From the NCBI RefSeq assembly GCF_030209575.1, contig NZ_JARVRS010000001.1, positions 3,658,001 through 3,722,000 of the forward strand: a stretch of DNA of 64,000 nt, read 5' to 3'. Within the stretch, counting starts at the first letter, position 1, and every line of letters begins with the position of its first letter. The stretch comes from Leifsonia sp. fls2-241-R2A-40a. GTDB taxonomy: Bacteria; Actinomycetota; Actinomycetes; Actinomycetales; Microbacteriaceae. Both the position numbers and the translations under genes were made by a program. The notes under the pieces were generated by a model. It did no database searches and was not told the origin of the DNA. It saw nothing but the letters and a program-made list of their open reading frames with translations. Positions 62,127 to 64,000 of this stretch are shown piece after piece.

Positions 62127-63353
62127 ATGGACGAGGCCGCGATCGCGCTCGTGTTCCGCGAGCAGTTCGGCCGCGCCGTCTCCGTCCTGTACCGCGTGCT
62201 CGGTGACCTCGACCGCGCCGAGGACGCGGTGCAGGAGGCGTTCGCCGTCGCCGTAGCCCGCTGGCCTCGCGACGGCGTGCCGCCGGCGCCCGCCGGCTGG
62301 ATCATCACCACCGCCCGCCGCCGCGCGATCGACCGGATGCGGCGGGACGCGATCGGCCGCGACAGGGAGCGCGAGGCTGCGCTGCTCGCGGAGCTCACCG
62401 CCGGCGGCGAGGAGGATGCGGGCACGGACATCCCGGACGACCGCCTCCGCCTGATCTTCACCTGCTGCCACCCGGCGTTGTCGCCCGAGGCGCGGGTCGC
62501 CCTGACGCTTCGTCTGCTCGGCGGCCTGACGACGGCGGAGATCGCTCGCGCCTTCCTGGTTCCCGAGCCGACCATGGCGCAGCGGATCTCGCGCGCGAAG
62601 GCGAAGATCCGCGATGCGCGCATCCCGTACCGAATCCCGTCGGCGGGCGACCTCCCGGCACGGCTCGGCTCGGTGCTCGCGGTGCTGTACCTCGTGTTCA
62701 GCGAGGGCTATGCACCGAGCACCGGCGATCGGCTGGTGCGCGAGGAGCTGTGCGACGAGGCGATCCGTCTGGCGCGCGAACTGCGCTCGCTGCTGCCGGA
62801 CGAGGAGGAGGTGCTCGGTCTCCTCGCCCTGCTCCTGCTGGTGGATGCGCGCCGCGAGGCCCGCGTGGATGCGGTGGGAGCGATGGTCCCGCTCCCCGAG
62901 CAGGACCGCTCCCGGTGGGACGCCGGCCGGATCGACGAGGGCCACGAACTGGTGCGGGCGTGCCTGCTGCGCGGCCGGCCGGGACCGTACCAGCTGCAGG
63001 CGGCCATCCAGGCGGTGCACGACGACGCGTCCACCGCCGAGGAGACCGACTGGGCGCAGATCGTCGCGCTGTACGACCAGCTGCTGCGAGCCTCCCCGAC
63101 CCCGGTCGTCGCCCTCAACCGCGCGGTCGCCGTCGCCGAAGTCGACGGACCGGACGCCGGACTCGCGGCCGTCGAACCGGTGCGGCAGTCGCTGGGCGGC
63201 TTCTACCTGCTCCACGGCGTACGGGCGGGGCTGCTGCTGCGATCCGGGCGCACGGCGGAGGCGGCCGCGGAGTACGGCGAGGCCGCGTCGCTGTGCGGCG
63301 GGGAGCAGGAGCGCGCGTTCCTGCTGCGACGACGGGATGCGCTGACCGGCTGA
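62127..63353 (+). CDS. ECF sigma factor with C-terminal extension (ECF42-like)
   Basis: The 408-residue protein has sigma region 2 (DLDRAEDAVQEAFAVAVARW, PAGWIITTARRRAIDRMRRD), region 4 (ARVALTLRLLGGLTTAEIAR, PEPTMAQRISRAKAKIRD) and a long helical extension of about 200 residues (GSVLAVLYLVFSEGYAPSTG, HGVRAGLLLRSGRTAEAAAEY) like ECF42 TPR domains. FTCCHPALSPEAR is a family hallmark. It follows the YCII gene by five bases. With the pair at 26.8-28.4 kb, this is the second such system in the window. Confidence 0.92.
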   Translation: MDEAAIALVFREQFGRAVSVLYRVLGDLDRAEDAVQEAFAVAVARWPRDGVPPAPAGWIITTARRRAIDRMRRDAIGRDREREAALLAELTAGGEEDAGTDIPDDRLRLIFTCCHPALSPEARVALTLRLLGGLTTAEIARAFLVPEPTMAQRISRAKAKIRDARIPYRIPSAGDLPARLGSVLAVLYLVFSEGYAPSTGDRLVREELCDEAIRLARELRSLLPDEEEVLGLLALLLLVDARREARVDAVGAMVPLPEQDRSRWDAGRIDEGHELVRACLLRGRPGPYQLQAAIQAVHDDASTAEETDWAQIVALYDQLLRASPTPVVALNRAVAVAEVDGPDAGLAAVEPVRQSLGGFYLLHGVRAGLLLRSGRTAEAAAEYGEAASLCGGEQERAFLLRRRDALTG

Positions 63354-63393
63354 GCCCCTTCCGCGAGTGCGCACCGAGGCGCACAGTGGAGGC

Positions 63394-64000
63394 ATGGATA
63401 TCGCCTTCCTCGGCCTCGGACGCATGGGCCGCGAGCTCGTCACCCACCTCATCGACGGAGGGCACCGGGTCACCGCCTGGAACCGCTCTCCCGAACCCGC
63501 CGAGGCCGTGGGCCGGCGAGGCGCACGCATCGCGCCATCCCCTGCGGAAGCGGTGGAGGGTGCGGAGGCGGTCATCACGGTGCTGTTCGGTCCGGACGCC
63601 GTCCGCGAGACCGTGATCGACCCGTCCCTCGCCATTCCCTCCGGTGCGCTGTGGATCGACATCACCACCGTCGCGCCCTCCGACGCGGACGACTTCGCCT
63701 CCTGGGCGTCGTCGGCAGGCGTCCGGTACGTGCACTCGCCCGTGGTCGGATCCCTGGCGCCCGCTCGGGCCGGGAGCCTCGCGGTCCTCATCGGAGGCGA
63801 GCACGACGCGGCTCGCCAGGCCCGCAACATCGTGTCCCTGTGGGCCGACCCCGACAAGATCCGCGGCTTCGATTCCCCCGCCAAGGCGGCTGCCGCGAAG
63901 CTCGTCGCCAACCTCGCGCTGGCCATCTCGATGGAGGCGCTGAGCGAATCCCTCCGCCTGGGCACCGCCGGCGGCCTGTCCACCGAGGAAGCACTCTCCG
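63394..64000 (+). CDS. Beta-hydroxyacid dehydrogenase (3-hydroxyisobutyrate dehydrogenase type), right-truncated
   Basis: The 202 visible residues begin MDIAFLGLGRMGRELVTHLI, an N-terminal GxGxxG NAD(P)-binding motif, with WNRSPEPA (consistent with NADP binding), then DITTVAPSDADDFASWA and the catalytic lysine region FDSPAKAAAAKLVANLALAI. Members oxidise 3-hydroxyacids or reduce semialdehydes. The gene continues beyond the window. GTGGAGG precedes the ATG. Confidence 0.88.
   Translation, partial: MDIAFLGLGRMGRELVTHLIDGGHRVTAWNRSPEPAEAVGRRGARIAPSPAEAVEGAEAVITVLFGPDAVRETVIDPSLAIPSGALWIDITTVAPSDADDFASWASSAGVRYVHSPVVGSLAPARAGSLAVLIGGEHDAARQARNIVSLWADPDKIRGFDSPAKAAAAKLVANLALAISMEALSESLRLGTAGGLSTEEALS

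Overview
The window is high-GC DNA (roughly 68-70% by eye) with GTG starts, short intergenic gaps and many genes whose -10 box lies 6 bases before the start codon. Gene content (ClpS + DUF2017 pair, YhgE/Pip export genes, CUT1 sugar uptake without its own ATPase, ECF sigma factors paired with YCII/DGPF proteins, OtsAB) points to an actinobacterium, most likely a Microbacteriaceae member close to Leifsonia. This placement is inferred from family content, not from a marker gene.

Positions 1 to about 17.8 kb are an accessory island. It abuts the 3' end of a tRNA-Gln(CUG) gene (17829-17900, minus strand) and carries an excisionase-like gene and a tyrosine integrase next to that tRNA, plus a second tyrosine recombinase at 9.6-10.6 kb. 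Its cargo includes: a truncated secreted-like protein at the left edge; an MmpS-like lipoprotein; small membrane and hypothetical genes; five consecutive single-pass membrane proteins forming an alternating two-type (B-A-B-A-B) paralog array; a GIY-YIG nuclease-domain protein; a HEPN/ApeA-like protein with an RNxxxH motif; and a surface cassette at 11.4-15.8 kb. That cassette holds two prepilin-like proteins, a collagen-like lipoprotein and two tiny membrane proteins. Three of its transcripts share a 26-bp element, GAGGGT-N9-GCCGACCACAT, just upstream. At least two island genes (perhaps three) look broken by single-base deletions.

From 17.9 kb rightwards the sequence is mostly ordinary chromosome. 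17.9-24.5 kb: a thioredoxin-reductase-like flavoprotein, gltX, a fumarylacetoacetate-hydrolase-family gene, a PanE-like reductase, ilvE and leuB. 24.5-28.5 kb: an MFS exporter with a divergent TetR gene and a 28-bp palindromic operator, then a sigma factor/YCII pair. 28.5-36.6 kb: serA, a DoxX protein, cutC and the branched-chain amino acid genes ilvD-ilvB-ilvN-ilvC. 36.7-39.0 kb: otsA-otsB (trehalose synthesis). 39.2-47.9 kb: an SGNH hydrolase lipoprotein; a TetR-controlled operon of an MMPL transporter fused to a dead ABC-ATPase-like domain plus a YhgE/Pip protein; an ArsB/NhaD-type carrier; and two small genes. 48-53 kb: zwf, a GH15 enzyme, clpS, a DUF2017 gene and a baeRF-type protein.

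53.2-61.7 kb is a LacI-regulated carbohydrate operon: a large secreted protein, the LacI regulator, a binding protein, two permeases and two GH130-like phosphorylases, suggesting uptake and phosphorolysis of a beta-mannoside or similar oligosaccharide. A consensus promoter overlapped by the palindrome TAAACCGGTTTA precedes it. The right end has a second YCII/sigma pair and a beta-hydroxyacid dehydrogenase that runs off the edge. The two sigma pairs share a TGTCGA-N17-CGT promoter-like signature, suggesting each sigma factor drives its own operon.
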